The notes: generated from the letters alone by a model not told the origin. DNA of 64,000 nucleotides from Nocardiopsis algeriensis (GCF_014203695.1 NZ_JACHJO010000005.1:310001-374000); one strand, 5' to 3'; positions 25,507 to 34,633 are shown, numbered from the stretch's first letter. Translations and numbers: made by a program.

Positions 25507-26205
25507 ATGGTGTCACTGTACGGAGCGGCCAAGGCCGTCGTCGCGCCCGCGACCCGCATGGTGTGGCCCGTGAGGACGGAGGGCTCCCACCACGTGCCCC
25601 GCAGCGGCCCGGTGATCCTGGCCGCCAACCACCTGGCGCTCATCGACCCGCTGTTCATCGGCGTGGCCTGTCCGCGCCCCGTGCGCTTCATCGCCAAGCA
25701 GGAGCTCTTCGACGAGGGCACCCTGCCCAAGCGGGCCTTCGCCCGGCTCCTGCGCGCGCTGGGGCAGCTGTCGGTGGACCGGCGCCCCGGCCAGAGCGCG
25801 CAGGCGGCGATGGACAACAGCCTGGCGGTGCTCAACGGCGGCGAGGTCTTCGGCATCTTCCCCGAGGGCACGCGCTCGCCCGACGGGCGCCTGTACCGGG
25901 GACAGACCGGACTGGCGTGGCTGGCTCTGACCACCGGCGCCCCCGTGGTACCGGTCGCACTGGCCGGAACCGAGCGCATCCTGCCGCCCGGGCGCAAGAT
26001 CCCGTCGCTCAACCGGGTGGGCGTGCGCTTCGGCGAACAGGTGGACCTGTCCCCCTGGGCGGGGCAGGCGCACAGGGCCCGGCCGCGCAGGGAGGCCACG
26101 GACGCGATCATGGACGCCATCGCCAAGCTCTCGGGGCAGGAGCAGGTGGCCAGGTTCGCCGCGTCCGTCAAGGCGGAACTGGAACAGGGCGGGCCGCGGA
26201 GGTGA
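25507..26205 (+). CDS. 1-acyl-glycerol-3-phosphate acyltransferase (PlsC-like)
   Basis: 232 residues, ATG at 25507 preceded by GGAGAAGG. Catalytic motif I NHLALID (H-x4-D) and motif III FPEGTRSPDG are intact; PVVPVALAG is motif IV. It would acylate lysophosphatidic acid at the inner leaflet. A weak N-terminal hydrophobic stretch may anchor it. Longer upstream frames show no family sequence. Stands alone between the divergent cyclase and the fprA promoter. Confidence 0.9.
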   Translation: MVSLYGAAKAVVAPATRMVWPVRTEGSHHVPRSGPVILAANHLALIDPLFIGVACPRPVRFIAKQELFDEGTLPKRAFARLLRALGQLSVDRRPGQSAQAAMDNSLAVLNGGEVFGIFPEGTRSPDGRLYRGQTGLAWLALTTGAPVVPVALAGTERILPPGRKIPSLNRVGVRFGEQVDLSPWAGQAHRARPRREATDAIMDAIAKLSGQEQVARFAASVKAELEQGGPRR

Positions 26206-26419
26206 CTTTCCCCACAGCAGACCCGGGGCTGATCGGGACCTGACCGAACGTTGGTCCTTCAGCGGGGGCCCTTCGGCCCTGTGCGCGCGCCCTTCGCCCC
26301 CCCTCACCTGGGGCCCGGCACCTCCAGGCGCCCCGCGCCTCCGGGTGCGGCACGCGTTCCCCGGCTCCTCGGGCGGAATTCCCCACCAGTAGGGTAGGGA
26401 TTCCGGCTTCGGCGCCGGG

Positions 26420-26442
26420 TATATTAGGCAAGCCTTACCTTT
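26420..26442 (+). promoter_or_regulatory. fprA promoter -10 with overlapping iron box
   Basis: TATATT (26420-26425) overlaps TTAGGCAAGCCTTACCTTT (26424-26442), which matches the DtxR/IdeR/DmdR iron-box consensus at about 13 of 19 positions. Suggests repression by iron. Confidence 0.6.
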
Positions 26443-26484
26443 TCAATGGCGTCCGACTCTGGCGCGAAGACTTGGAGCTGTGCG

Positions 26485-27849
26485 ATGACGCGACCACTGC
26501 GAGTGGGAATCGTGGGTGCGGGGCCTGCGGGCATCTATGCCGCCGACCTGCTCACCAAGGACGAGACCCTGTCCGCGTGCGGCACGTCCGTCAGCATCGA
26601 CATCCTCGACAAGCTGCCCTCCCCCTACGGCCTGGTCCGCTACGGCGTCGCCCCGGACCACCCGCGGATCAAGCAGATCCAAGGGGCCCTGCACAAGATC
26701 CTGGACAAGCCCCAGATCACCTTCTACGGCAACGTCGAGTACGGCGTGGACCTCAAGCTGGAGGACCTGCGCCGCCACTACGACGCGGTCATCTTCTCCA
26801 CCGGCAGCGACCGCGACCGCCCCTTGGACATCCCCGGCATCGACCTGCCCGGAAGCCACGGCGCCGCCGACTTCGTCTTCTGGTACGACTCCCACCCCGA
26901 CGTCTCCCCGTCCTGGCACGTCGACGGCACCAGCGTCGCCGTGATCGGCGCGGGCAACGTCGCCGTCGACGTGGCCCGCATCCTGGCCAAGAACGCCGAC
27001 GACCTGCTCGAGACCGACATCACCGACAACGTGCACGAGGGGCTGCGCGCCAAGCGGATCACCGACGTGCACGTCTTCGCCCGGCGCGGCATCGCCCAGT
27101 GCAAGGCCACCCCGATGGAGCTGCGCGAGCTCGACAAGCAGCCCGGGGTCGAGGTCGTGGTCTACCCCGAGGACTTCGACATGGACGAGGGCAGCCTCCA
27201 GGCCTGCGAGGAGTCCAACCAGGTCAAGACCAACGTCAAGATCCTGCAGAACTGGGCGATACGCGACCCGCGCGGCGACGACATCCGTCTGCACCTGCAC
27301 TTCCTGCACAGCCCCGTCGCCGTCCTGGGCGAGGACAGGGTCACGGGCTTCCGCACCGAGCGCATGGAGCTCACCGGCGACGGCAACGTCCGCGGCACCG
27401 GCGAGTACGTCGACCACGAGGTGCAGGCCGTCTACCGCGCCATCGGCTACCTGGGCTCACCCCTGGCCGACCTGCCCTTCGACGAGGAGCGCGGCGTCGT
27501 CCCCAACGAGGGCGGCCGTGTCCTGGACCTGGACGAGAAGCCGATCGACGGCGTGTACGCGACCGGTTGGATCAAGCGCGGCCCGGTCGGCCTGATCGGC
27601 CACACCAAGGGCGATGCCCTGGAGACGGTGGGCAACCTGGTGGCCGACCGCGCGTCGTTCACCCCCGCCACCGAGCCCGACCCGGGCGCGTTCCGCGCTC
27701 TGCTGGAGGAGCGCGGAGTGCGCTACACCACGTGGGAGGGCTGGCAGCGGATCGAGGCCCGCGAGGAGGAGCTGGGGGCCGAGCGCGGCCGCAAGCGCCT
27801 CAAGCTGCTCACCCGCGAGGAGATGACCAAGGTCGCGCGCCAGGAGTAG
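26485..27849 (+). CDS. fprA: ferredoxin/adrenodoxin-type NADP+ reductase
   Basis: FAD- and NADPH-binding flavoprotein, 454 residues, matching mycobacterial FprA in length. The FAD loop is VGIVGAGPAGIY (7-18). The NADPH loop VIGAGNVAVDVARIL lies near 153, and YRAIGYLG and GWIKRGPVGLIGHTK are adrenodoxin-reductase signatures. It passes electrons from NADPH to ferredoxins for cytochromes P450 or other acceptors. I chose ATG at 26485 because TTGGAG precedes it and the FAD motif starts at the right distance; ATG at 26446 sits too near the promoter. The iron box suggests induction under iron limitation. Confidence 0.92.
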   Translation: MTRPLRVGIVGAGPAGIYAADLLTKDETLSACGTSVSIDILDKLPSPYGLVRYGVAPDHPRIKQIQGALHKILDKPQITFYGNVEYGVDLKLEDLRRHYDAVIFSTGSDRDRPLDIPGIDLPGSHGAADFVFWYDSHPDVSPSWHVDGTSVAVIGAGNVAVDVARILAKNADDLLETDITDNVHEGLRAKRITDVHVFARRGIAQCKATPMELRELDKQPGVEVVVYPEDFDMDEGSLQACEESNQVKTNVKILQNWAIRDPRGDDIRLHLHFLHSPVAVLGEDRVTGFRTERMELTGDGNVRGTGEYVDHEVQAVYRAIGYLGSPLADLPFDEERGVVPNEGGRVLDLDEKPIDGVYATGWIKRGPVGLIGHTKGDALETVGNLVADRASFTPATEPDPGAFRALLEERGVRYTTWEGWQRIEAREEELGAERGRKRLKLLTREEMTKVARQE

Positions 27850-27866
27850 TCCGCGCGCGCACTCCC

Positions 27867-27898
27867 GGCCGGTCCCGCGCCCCTCTGCGGGGCCGGCC
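27867..27898 (+). terminator. terminator after fprA
   Basis: 12-bp stem with one G-U pair (27867-27878 with 27887-27898), 8-nt loop. Confidence 0.6.
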
Positions 27899-27991
27899 TC
27901 TGCGTGTTCCCCCTCAGACCGGGTTTCCCACCGTGAGATTGCACATGCCGACCATTCCCGTGATGCGGAACAACGGCTCGGGGGAATGGGT

Positions 27992-28190
27992 TAGAGTCAC
28001 TGTTGGTCGGTGTGGTAGCAAGTGTCCCCCGGGCCTCAACTATTGCCTTCGCGGAATACCGCGCACGGCGCCCGCCCTCCGGGAGGTGACGATCGTGCGG
28101 CCAGGAGCCCCGTTGTGCCCCGCGCCGAGAGGCGACCGCCATGCCGGCCACTGACCTCATGCCCCGCTCCCACCAGGTGGGAGCGGGGCA
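27992..28190 (+). promoter_or_regulatory. structured leader before penicillin-binding protein gene
   Basis: TAGAGT (27992-27997) may be a -10; GGAAC lies at 27967-27971, recalling ECF promoters, but the spacing to GTT (18 bp) is long. The leader holds a small open frame (28095-28154) and a hairpin with a perfect 14-bp stem starting ATGCCCCGCTCCCA near 28158 and ending near 28190. No match to riboswitch or T-box motifs I know. Confidence 0.45.
28095..28154 (+). CDS. candidate 19-residue leader peptide
   Basis: GTG at 28095 has GGGAGGTGA six bases upstream, close to a perfect Shine-Dalgarno and among the best in this window. The frame encodes VRPGAPLCPAPRGDRHAGH and stops just before the 14-bp hairpin. 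It sits in the leader of the penicillin-binding protein gene. Attenuation is inferred; no codon bias explains which signal it would read. Confidence 0.45.
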   Translation: MRPGAPLCPAPRGDRHAGH

Positions 28191-28231
28191 TCGTGGTGTT
28201 CCCAGGAGAAAACGACGAAGGACGGTCAGGC

Positions 28232-31087
28232 GTGGACGAACGGTCCCCCCGGCAACCGGATTCCTCCGGGCCGCCCGCAGAGCCGGGAGCGGCTCCCGGC
28301 TCGCGCCCCGAGAATCCCTACCGCATCCCCAGGCCCCCGAAAACCCCGGATCCCGCGCCCCCGGAAGTCCCGCGTGAGCCCGTCTCGCGCGGTCTCCCCG
28401 ACAGCGGCGCCCCGACCGACGCCTGGAGCATCAGCACCTCGTCCTCCGCGGGCAGCGACTGGCCCGAGGGCACCGAAGCCCTCCCCGTCGTTCCTTCCGG
28501 TACCCCCGACAGGGCGGACCCCTTCCCCGCGTCCGACGGCTGGAACCGCGTAGCCGGATCCGCGACCGACCCGCGCGACCCGTGGGCGGCTCCTGCCGAC
28601 ACCGGATCGGCCGATCCGGGCACCGAGGAGATCCCCGCGGTCGGCGGCCTCGCCGCGGACGCGGACGACGTCTCGCCCGCCGCGGAGGAGCCTTCCTTCC
28701 CGACGCCGGACACCCATGACCTCTGGACCGCGGGCAGCCACCGCAAGGACGACCGCGACCGGTGGGACACCGGTGGTCCGAGGGCCGAGCACCGGGACGC
28801 GGACGAGACCTGGGGAGCCCCTGCGGCCTCCCACCGGTGGGACGAGCCGCACACGGACCAGGAGCCCTGGGCCTCCGGCGACACCCGCAGCAGTGGGGAC
28901 CCGCTCGACCCCGCACAGACACCCTGGCACACCACCGCGAACACAGGCGGCGCCCACCGGCACCAGGAGAACCCTCCCACCCCGGACACCGACGACATCC
29001 GCGGCCACCGGGACGCGGACGCTCCGCAGGCGCCCTGGGGGGACGAGTCTCCCGACACCGGCCACGCGGCCTGGAGCGGCCCTGCCGGCGAAGGCCCCCG
29101 CGAGGAGCGGGATCCCTGGCAGAGCCGACGCCCCCACCCCGGCGTTCCCGGTGACGGACCGGCCCACGGCGGTCCGCAGGAGCACGGCGCGGCACCCGAC
29201 CCGTGGGAGGCCGCCCATGACGGAGGCGAGGCCCCTGCGGGCTGGCACGACGTGCCTCCCCCGTCGGAGGCGGGAGGCTTCCCCGACGGGGGCGGTTCCC
29301 GCGGCGACGAGGAGTGGGACGACCGCCCGGGCGGGGAGGCGGGGCCGCACACCGACGGCTTCGCCTACCTCTACGACGGCGGACCCGGCGGTCCGGAGGG
29401 ACCGGAGAGGCCGCAGAACCCGTCCGGGCGCAAGTCGCGGCGCGGCCTGCTCATCGGTCTCACCGCCGCCGCGGTGGCGCTCCTGCTGATCGGCGGCGGC
29501 GTCTCCTGGTACGTGCTCACCATGCCCGAACCCGAAGAGGTCACCGCCGAGTACGAGGCGGCATGGGAGGCGCAGGACTACGAGCGCCTCGCCGCCGTCA
29601 CCATCGGCGGTGACGCCGCCGGCGTGCTCGGGCAGATCGCTTCCGGGCTCGGTGTGGAGGCGGTCGACGTGGAGATCGGCGCGCCCGTCACCGAGGGCAG
29701 CACCGGTACCGCCTCCTACGAGGTCACCGTGTCCCTGACCAACGCCGGCGACTGGGGTTGGGAGGGCGAGCTGCCACTGGTGCGCGAGGACGGCGAGTGG
29801 TGGGTGCGGTTCTCCCCCGAGGTCGCCTACCCCGAGCTGGCCGAGGGACAGGTGCTCGCCCGCACCGCGGTGTGGGGCGAGCGCGGCCAGATCCTGGCCG
29901 CGGACGGCACCCGGCTGGACACCTCCGGCATCTCGGGCTCCCTGCAGATGATCGTGGGCGAGACGGGCGAGGCCTCCGAGGAGGACGTCGAGCGGCTCGG
30001 CCCCGCCTACCAGGTGGGCGACACCGTCGGTGTGAGCGGCCTGCAGCGCACCTACGAGGCGCAGCTGGCCGGCGAGGCGGCCACCACCATCGTCAAGGTG
30101 GACGCCGCCCAGGCCGAGGACCCCGCGTCGCTGGAGGCCACCGAGGAGAACACGGTGGCCAGCCTGGACGGATCCGACGGCCAGGACGTGGTCACCAGCA
30201 TCGACATGGCGGTCCAGAACGCCGCCTCCGCCGCCATCCTGAGGTCGGACGACCCGGCGGGCATGGTCGCGATCCGGCCCTCCACCGGTGAGGTCCTGGC
30301 AGCGGTCAACGTCCCCGGCGGATTCAACCGCGCCTTCGAGGGGCAGTACCCCCCCGGTTCGGTGTTCAAGGTCATCAGCTACAGCGCACTGCTGGACAAC
30401 GGAATGACCATGGACACCCCCATGGAGTGCCCCGAGGAGTACGACCTGGGCGGCTGGCCCTTCACCAACGCCGGAGGCGCCGAGTACGGTGCCCAGTCGG
30501 TCACCGAGGCATTCGCGACCTCGTGCAACACCGCCCTGGTCCAGGAGGTCGGCAACCGTCTGAACTCCGATGCCCTGGTGGCCAGTGCCGAGCAGTTCGG
30601 GATGAACGCCCCGCTGAGCATCGGCGTGCCGACCTTCGAGCCGTCCTTCCCCGCGATGGACAGCAGCACCATGCTGGGCGCCCAGAGCATCGGCCAGGGC
30701 CAGGTGCTCACCTCACCGCTGCACATGGCGACGGTTCCGGCGGCGGTCGCCGACGGTTCCTGGCGCCACCCGGTGCTGGTGACCGAACCGGCGGCGGAGG
30801 GACTTCCCGAGCCGCGCCCGATCGCTCACGCCGACGCACTGCGCACGATGATGCGCGCGGTGATCACCGAGGGCACCGCCAAGGACGTGCCCTTCGAGGG
30901 CGAGGTCCACGGCAAGACGGGCACCGCCGAGTACGGCACGCCCGAGGGTGAGGACGAGGAGCTGCCCACCCACGCCTGGATGGTCGGTTTCAAGGGCGAC
31001 GTGGCGTTCGCCGTGGTGGTGGACGGCGGTGGCGGGGGCTCCGCCGTGGCCGGTCCGATCGCCGCCGCGTTCACCAACGCGCTGTGA
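28232..31087 (+). CDS. penicillin-binding transpeptidase with long acidic N-terminal region
   Basis: 951 residues, GTG at 28232 after GAAGGA. Residues 1-400 are disordered, acidic, and rich in proline, glycine and tryptophan-containing repeats such as DPW and LW. One transmembrane helix follows (about 405-428), so the first 400 residues are cytoplasmic. Outside come an NTF2-like MecA_N domain (about 430-545), a linker domain, and the transpeptidase with catalytic S710-V-F-K713, S764-C-N766 and K895-T-G, all intact. It crosslinks peptidoglycan. Class B, related to actinobacterial PbpA-type enzymes; the long cytoplasmic tail is unusual and may be a kinase target or scaffold. Confidence 0.88.
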   Translation: MDERSPRQPDSSGPPAEPGAAPGSRPENPYRIPRPPKTPDPAPPEVPREPVSRGLPDSGAPTDAWSISTSSSAGSDWPEGTEALPVVPSGTPDRADPFPASDGWNRVAGSATDPRDPWAAPADTGSADPGTEEIPAVGGLAADADDVSPAAEEPSFPTPDTHDLWTAGSHRKDDRDRWDTGGPRAEHRDADETWGAPAASHRWDEPHTDQEPWASGDTRSSGDPLDPAQTPWHTTANTGGAHRHQENPPTPDTDDIRGHRDADAPQAPWGDESPDTGHAAWSGPAGEGPREERDPWQSRRPHPGVPGDGPAHGGPQEHGAAPDPWEAAHDGGEAPAGWHDVPPPSEAGGFPDGGGSRGDEEWDDRPGGEAGPHTDGFAYLYDGGPGGPEGPERPQNPSGRKSRRGLLIGLTAAAVALLLIGGGVSWYVLTMPEPEEVTAEYEAAWEAQDYERLAAVTIGGDAAGVLGQIASGLGVEAVDVEIGAPVTEGSTGTASYEVTVSLTNAGDWGWEGELPLVREDGEWWVRFSPEVAYPELAEGQVLARTAVWGERGQILAADGTRLDTSGISGSLQMIVGETGEASEEDVERLGPAYQVGDTVGVSGLQRTYEAQLAGEAATTIVKVDAAQAEDPASLEATEENTVASLDGSDGQDVVTSIDMAVQNAASAAILRSDDPAGMVAIRPSTGEVLAAVNVPGGFNRAFEGQYPPGSVFKVISYSALLDNGMTMDTPMECPEEYDLGGWPFTNAGGAEYGAQSVTEAFATSCNTALVQEVGNRLNSDALVASAEQFGMNAPLSIGVPTFEPSFPAMDSSTMLGAQSIGQGQVLTSPLHMATVPAAVADGSWRHPVLVTEPAAEGLPEPRPIAHADALRTMMRAVITEGTAKDVPFEGEVHGKTGTAEYGTPEGEDEELPTHAWMVGFKGDVAFAVVVDGGGGGSAVAGPIAAAFTNAL

Positions 31088-31098
31088 CGTGACACCCT

Positions 31099-31131
31099 GC
31101 GGCGGGCGGTCCCTCTGGGCCCGCCCGCCGC
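31099..31131. terminator. bidirectional terminator
   Basis: Perfect 11-bp stem (31099-31109 with 31121-31131) between the convergent penicillin-binding protein and DUF3040 genes. Confidence 0.65.
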
Positions 31132-31139
31132 TGTCGTCC

Positions 31140-31445
31140 CTACCCGGCGGGTTGGGCCTCGGGCAGAACCGCGTCCCCGGGCGTCCCTGTGGCCTCCGAC
31201 GTCTCCGCGGGTGTGCGCGGCGCAGTCTGCGGCGCGCTCGGGGTGAGGACGAAGAGAAGAACGAGCAGCCCGGCTGTGACCGCGGCGATGAGCCCGCACG
31301 CCACCCACGGTTTCCAGCTTCCCAGTCCCAGGTCGGACGGGGCGTCGGAGAGGGACGCCAGCCGTCCGGCGAGCTCTGGCTCCTCCTCACTGAGCTGCCT
31401 CTCGATCTCTGCGAGGATCCTGCGTTCGTGCTCTCTCAGGGACAT
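31140..31445 (-). CDS. DUF3040 membrane protein
   Basis: 101 residues. Starts MSLREHERRILAEIERQL, the hallmark of actinobacterial DUF3040, followed by one or two hydrophobic helices (about 47-70) and a Pro/Ala/Thr-rich tail. GGAGGGGT precedes the ATG. Function of the family is unknown; in other actinomycetes it often sits near cell-wall genes, consistent with the neighbouring penicillin-binding protein gene. Confidence 0.8.
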   Translation of the reverse strand: MSLREHERRILAEIERQLSEEEPELAGRLASLSDAPSDLGLGSWKPWVACGLIAAVTAGLLVLLFVLTPSAPQTAPRTPAETSEATGTPGDAVLPEAQPAG

Positions 31446-31580
31446 GGCACCCCTCCTTCAGCCGCGGGGGGAAGGACTGTCGTCACCGGGTGCTAACAGT
31501 CTCCCCCCTGCACGGCCCGGTTACCCGGCCGTCCCCAGGTTTTCCCTGCCCGTTTTCTCCCCTTCGGTATCATCCGCTCC

Positions 31581-32627
31581 TCAGGCCGGGTAGCAGTCCG
31601 CCTCGGCGGCCTTGACGCTCGCCCACACCGCCTCCCCCGGGGACAGGCCGAGTTCGGCCAGGGCGGCGGGGCTGATGTCGGCGGCCAGCGGGGGCTGCCC
31701 GGACAGATGGACCCGCACCTGGTCCCCGAACCGCTCCACGCTGTCCACGCGGAGCCGCCACACGTTGCGGGGGCTGCCCTGCGGCCGCTCCCGGTGCAGG
31801 GCGACCGCACGCGGGGGAAAGGCGACCAGGACCGTGCCGCGGTGGGCCTCGTGGACCCGCACCCGTCCTCCGTCCGCCAGGCGGACCTCCGTACCTTCGG
31901 CGGTGCCCCGGAAGAGGTTGAGCCCCACCAGCCGGGCCGCGTACGGGGTGCGGGGCCGCCGCGCCACCTTGGCGGGGGTGCCCTGCTGGACGATACGGCC
32001 GCCCTCGACCACGGCGATGCGGTCGGCCAGGACCATGGCGTCCAGCGGATCGTGGGTGACCAGCACGGTCGCCCCGTCGAACTCCTCCAGCCGGCGGCGC
32101 AGCCCCGCGCGCACGTCGACGCGGGTGCCCGCGTCCAGCGCCGCCATGGGCTCGTCGAGCAGCAGCAGGCGGGGGCGCGCCGCCAGGGCCCTGGCCAGCG
32201 CCACGCGCTGGGCCTGGCCCCCGGAGAGCTGCCGCGGGCGGGCGCGGGCGTGTTCGGCCAGGCCCATGCCGTCGAGCAGCTCGGCCGCGCGGGCGCGGGC
32301 CTCGGCCTTGGACAGGCCCCGGCAGCGGGGGCCGAAGGCGACGTTGTCCAGGGCACTCATGTGCGGGAACAGCAGGTAGTCCTGGAAGACGACTCCGATG
32401 GGGCGCCGCTCCACGGGAGTGGTGGTCTCGTCGCGCCCGTCCACACGCACGTGCCCCCCGCTGAGGGGTTCCAGGCCGGCCAGGGCGCGCAGTGCGGTCG
32501 ACTTCCCGGCGCCGTTGGGGCCCAGCAGGGCCAGCACCTGGCCGGAACCGACTCTCAGGTCCGCGTCGAGCTCGAAGTCGCCCCGCCGCACACACAGCCG
32601 CGCGTCGAGCACCGCTTCCCCCGTCAT
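31581..32627 (-). CDS. modC: molybdate ABC transporter ATPase
   Basis: 348-residue nucleotide-binding subunit. Walker A GPNGAGKST, signature LSGGQAQRVALARAL and Walker B LLLLDEPMAALD are intact. The C-terminal TOBE (molybdate-binding) domain ends WASVKAAEADCY. ATG at 32627 overlaps the modB stop by ATGA, so translation is coupled. Last gene of the molR-modA-modB-modC operon. Confidence 0.93.
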   Translation of the reverse strand: MTGEAVLDARLCVRRGDFELDADLRVGSGQVLALLGPNGAGKSTALRALAGLEPLSGGHVRVDGRDETTTPVERRPIGVVFQDYLLFPHMSALDNVAFGPRCRGLSKAEARARAAELLDGMGLAEHARARPRQLSGGQAQRVALARALAARPRLLLLDEPMAALDAGTRVDVRAGLRRRLEEFDGATVLVTHDPLDAMVLADRIAVVEGGRIVQQGTPAKVARRPRTPYAARLVGLNLFRGTAEGTEVRLADGGRVRVHEAHRGTVLVAFPPRAVALHRERPQGSPRNVWRLRVDSVERFGDQVRVHLSGQPPLAADISPAALAELGLSPGEAVWASVKAAEADCYPA

Positions 32628-33457
32628 CGGACGAACGCCCACTTCTCGCGGAGGGCGGCCAGGACCGCCAGGGACACGCCGAGCAGGAGCAGGCTGAGCA
32701 CGAGCGCGGCCTCCGGGTCGCTCTGCATGGCCGTGTAGACGGCCAGCGGCATGGTCCGGGTGGTGCCCGGAAAGTTTCCGGCGAAGGTGACGGTGGCACC
32801 GAACTCGCCCAGGGCCCGCGCCCAGCACAGGACGGCGCCCGCACCGACGCCGGGGAGCACCGCGGGAAGGGTGACGCGGGCGAAGACCGTGGCCCTGCCC
32901 GCGCCGAGGGTGGCGGCAGCCTCCTCGTAGCGGCGGTCCGCGGCGCGCAGGGCGCCCTCGACGCCGACCACCAGGAACGGCATGGCCACGAACGTCTGCG
33001 CCAGGACCACCGCCGCGGGTGTGAAGGGGATGCCGATGCCGAACCAGGCGTGCAGGTACTGTCCCAGGAGGCCGTTGCGGCCCAGCACGAACAGCAGCGC
33101 CACCCCGCCGACCACCGGAGGGACGACCAGGGGCACGGTGACCAGCGCGCGCACGATCCGTCTGCCGGGGAACTCGGTGCGGGCCAGCAGCCACGCCAGC
33201 GGCACCCCCAGCAGCAGGGACAGGACCGTGGCGGCGGTGGCGGTCCACAGGGACAGCCACAGGGCCGACAGGACCTCGGGCTCGGTGACGCGCCGGGCCA
33301 TGTCGGGCCAGGGCGCCCGTACCAGGAGCCCCGCCAGGGGCAGGACCAGGAAGGCCGCTCCGGCGAAGGCGGGCAGGAGCAGGATCCAGGGGGCGCGGCC
33401 CGGGCGCACCCGCAGGCCCCTGTCCCGGTGCCGCGCCCCGGCGGCGCGGCCCCTCAC
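32624..33457 (-). CDS. modB: molybdate ABC transporter permease
   Basis: 277 residues with six hydrophobic helices and the permease EAA loop reading YEEAAATLGAGRATVF near residue 190. GTG at 33457 overlaps the modA stop. It forms the membrane channel with ModC ATPase and ModA binding protein. The C-terminus overlaps modC. Confidence 0.93.
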   Translation of the reverse strand: MRGRAAGARHRDRGLRVRPGRAPWILLLPAFAGAAFLVLPLAGLLVRAPWPDMARRVTEPEVLSALWLSLWTATAATVLSLLLGVPLAWLLARTEFPGRRIVRALVTVPLVVPPVVGGVALLFVLGRNGLLGQYLHAWFGIGIPFTPAAVVLAQTFVAMPFLVVGVEGALRAADRRYEEAAATLGAGRATVFARVTLPAVLPGVGAGAVLCWARALGEFGATVTFAGNFPGTTRTMPLAVYTAMQSDPEAALVLSLLLLGVSLAVLAALREKWAFVR

Positions 33458-34239
33458 GGGACCTCGAATCCGGCGGCGGCGAGGACCTCGGCCCCGCTGC
33501 CGGAACGCACCAGGTCCACCCAGGCAGCGGCGAGCGCGGGCTCATCCGCGGTGGACACGACCGCGACGGGGTAGTCGTTGACCGCCTCGGCCGCCTGGGC
33601 GAACTCGATGCCGATGGCCCGCTCCCCCGCCGCGACGACGTCGGTGGCGTAGACCAGGCCGGCGTCGACCTCGCCCAGCTCCACCTTGGTCAGGACCGCG
33701 CGTACGTCCTCCTCGTAGGTGTCGGGGACGATGTCGAGCCCGGCGGCCCGGGTCGCCGCCGCGGTGGCGGCACCGCAGGGCACCTCCTCGGCGCACAGGG
33801 CTACCAGGGTGTCCTCGTCGGCCAGGTCGGCCAGTTCCCCGACCTCGGCCGGGTTGTCGGGGGGCACGGCGATCCGCAGCGTGTTGGCGGCGAAGACGAC
33901 TCCGTTCTCGCCGTGTTCGGCGGCCCAGTCGGTGTCCAGGCCCTCCCCCGCGACGACCTGCGCCATGGTCGCGGTGTCGGCGGCGGCGAACACGTCGGCG
34001 GGTGCGCCCGTGTTGATCTGGGCGGCCAGCTCGCTGCTGCCCGCGAAGTTGAGGACGACCTCGGTGCCCGGGTTCTGTTCCTCGAACTTCCCGGCAAGCT
34101 CCGTGAAGACGTCGGTGAGGGAGGCCGCGGCGAACACGGTGAGACGCCGTCCGTCCTCGGCACCGCAAGAGGTGGCCGACAGGAGGAGGGCGGCCGCGGC
34201 GACCAGGGCGTGGGCCCGCACGGCGCTCCGCTCACGCAT
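33454..34239 (-). CDS. modA: molybdate-binding lipoprotein
   Basis: 261 residues. N-terminal signal with lipobox ATSC, placing the mature protein on the outer face of the membrane. LTVFAAASLTDVF, NFAGSSELAAQI and PADVFAAADTATM are ModA signatures. The ligand Ser residues are in AASLT and AGSS. ATG at 34239 overlaps the molR gene by 8 bp. It captures molybdate or tungstate for ModBC. Confidence 0.93.
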   Translation of the reverse strand: MRERSAVRAHALVAAAALLLSATSCGAEDGRRLTVFAAASLTDVFTELAGKFEEQNPGTEVVLNFAGSSELAAQINTGAPADVFAAADTATMAQVVAGEGLDTDWAAEHGENGVVFAANTLRIAVPPDNPAEVGELADLADEDTLVALCAEEVPCGAATAAATRAAGLDIVPDTYEEDVRAVLTKVELGEVDAGLVYATDVVAAGERAIGIEFAQAAEAVNDYPVAVVSTADEPALAAAWVDLVRSGSGAEVLAAAGFEVP

Positions 34240-34633
34240 GGCGCCCTCCCCCGGTCTCCACGACCACGTTGGTGGACTTGACGACGGCCGTGGCGACGCT
34301 GCCCACCTCCAGGCCGAGTTCGTCGGCGGCCTCGCGGCTCATGAGGGAGAGCACCCGGTGCGGTCCGGCCTGGATCTCGACACGGGCCATGACCCGGTCG
34401 CGGACGACCTCGGTGACCAGGCCGCGGAAGCGGTTGCGCGCCGAGGAGGTCCTCCGTGCGGGATCCTCCCCGGCCCCGGCCCGCATGAAGGCGGCCAGAT
34501 CCGCCCCGTCGATGCTCCTGCGCCCGGCGGCGTCGCGGTCGGCCGCCAGGCGCCCGGAGTCGACCCAGCGCCGGACGGTGTCGGCGCTGACGCCCAGCAG
34601 GTCCGCGGCCTCGCTGATGTGGAAGATCGCCAT
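34232..34633 (-). CDS. molybdenum-responsive regulator: excisionase-type HTH plus Mop domain
   Basis: 133 residues. Residues 1-50 form a MerR/excisionase-like helix-turn-helix (FHISEAADLLGVSADTVRRWVDSGRL). Residues about 66-128 form a TOBE/Mop molybdate-binding domain (NRFRGLVTEVVRDRVMARVEI onward). This fusion is typical of actinobacterial mod operons and replaces ModE. First gene of the operon, so it probably regulates itself through the upstream palindrome. CTAAGG lies before the ATG. Confidence 0.85.
   Translation of the reverse strand: MAIFHISEAADLLGVSADTVRRWVDSGRLAADRDAAGRRSIDGADLAAFMRAGAGEDPARRTSSARNRFRGLVTEVVRDRVMARVEIQAGPHRVLSLMSREAADELGLEVGSVATAVVKSTNVVVETGGGRHA

Noticed and set aside
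26446..26484. Upstream ATG for fprA
   Set aside because: Too close to the -10 and iron box; FAD loop spacing and a ribosome-binding site favour 26485.
28022..28200. Cobalamin riboswitch or T-box before the penicillin-binding protein gene
   Set aside because: GCCACTG is present, but the B12-box order and the T-box TGGNACCGCG motif are absent.
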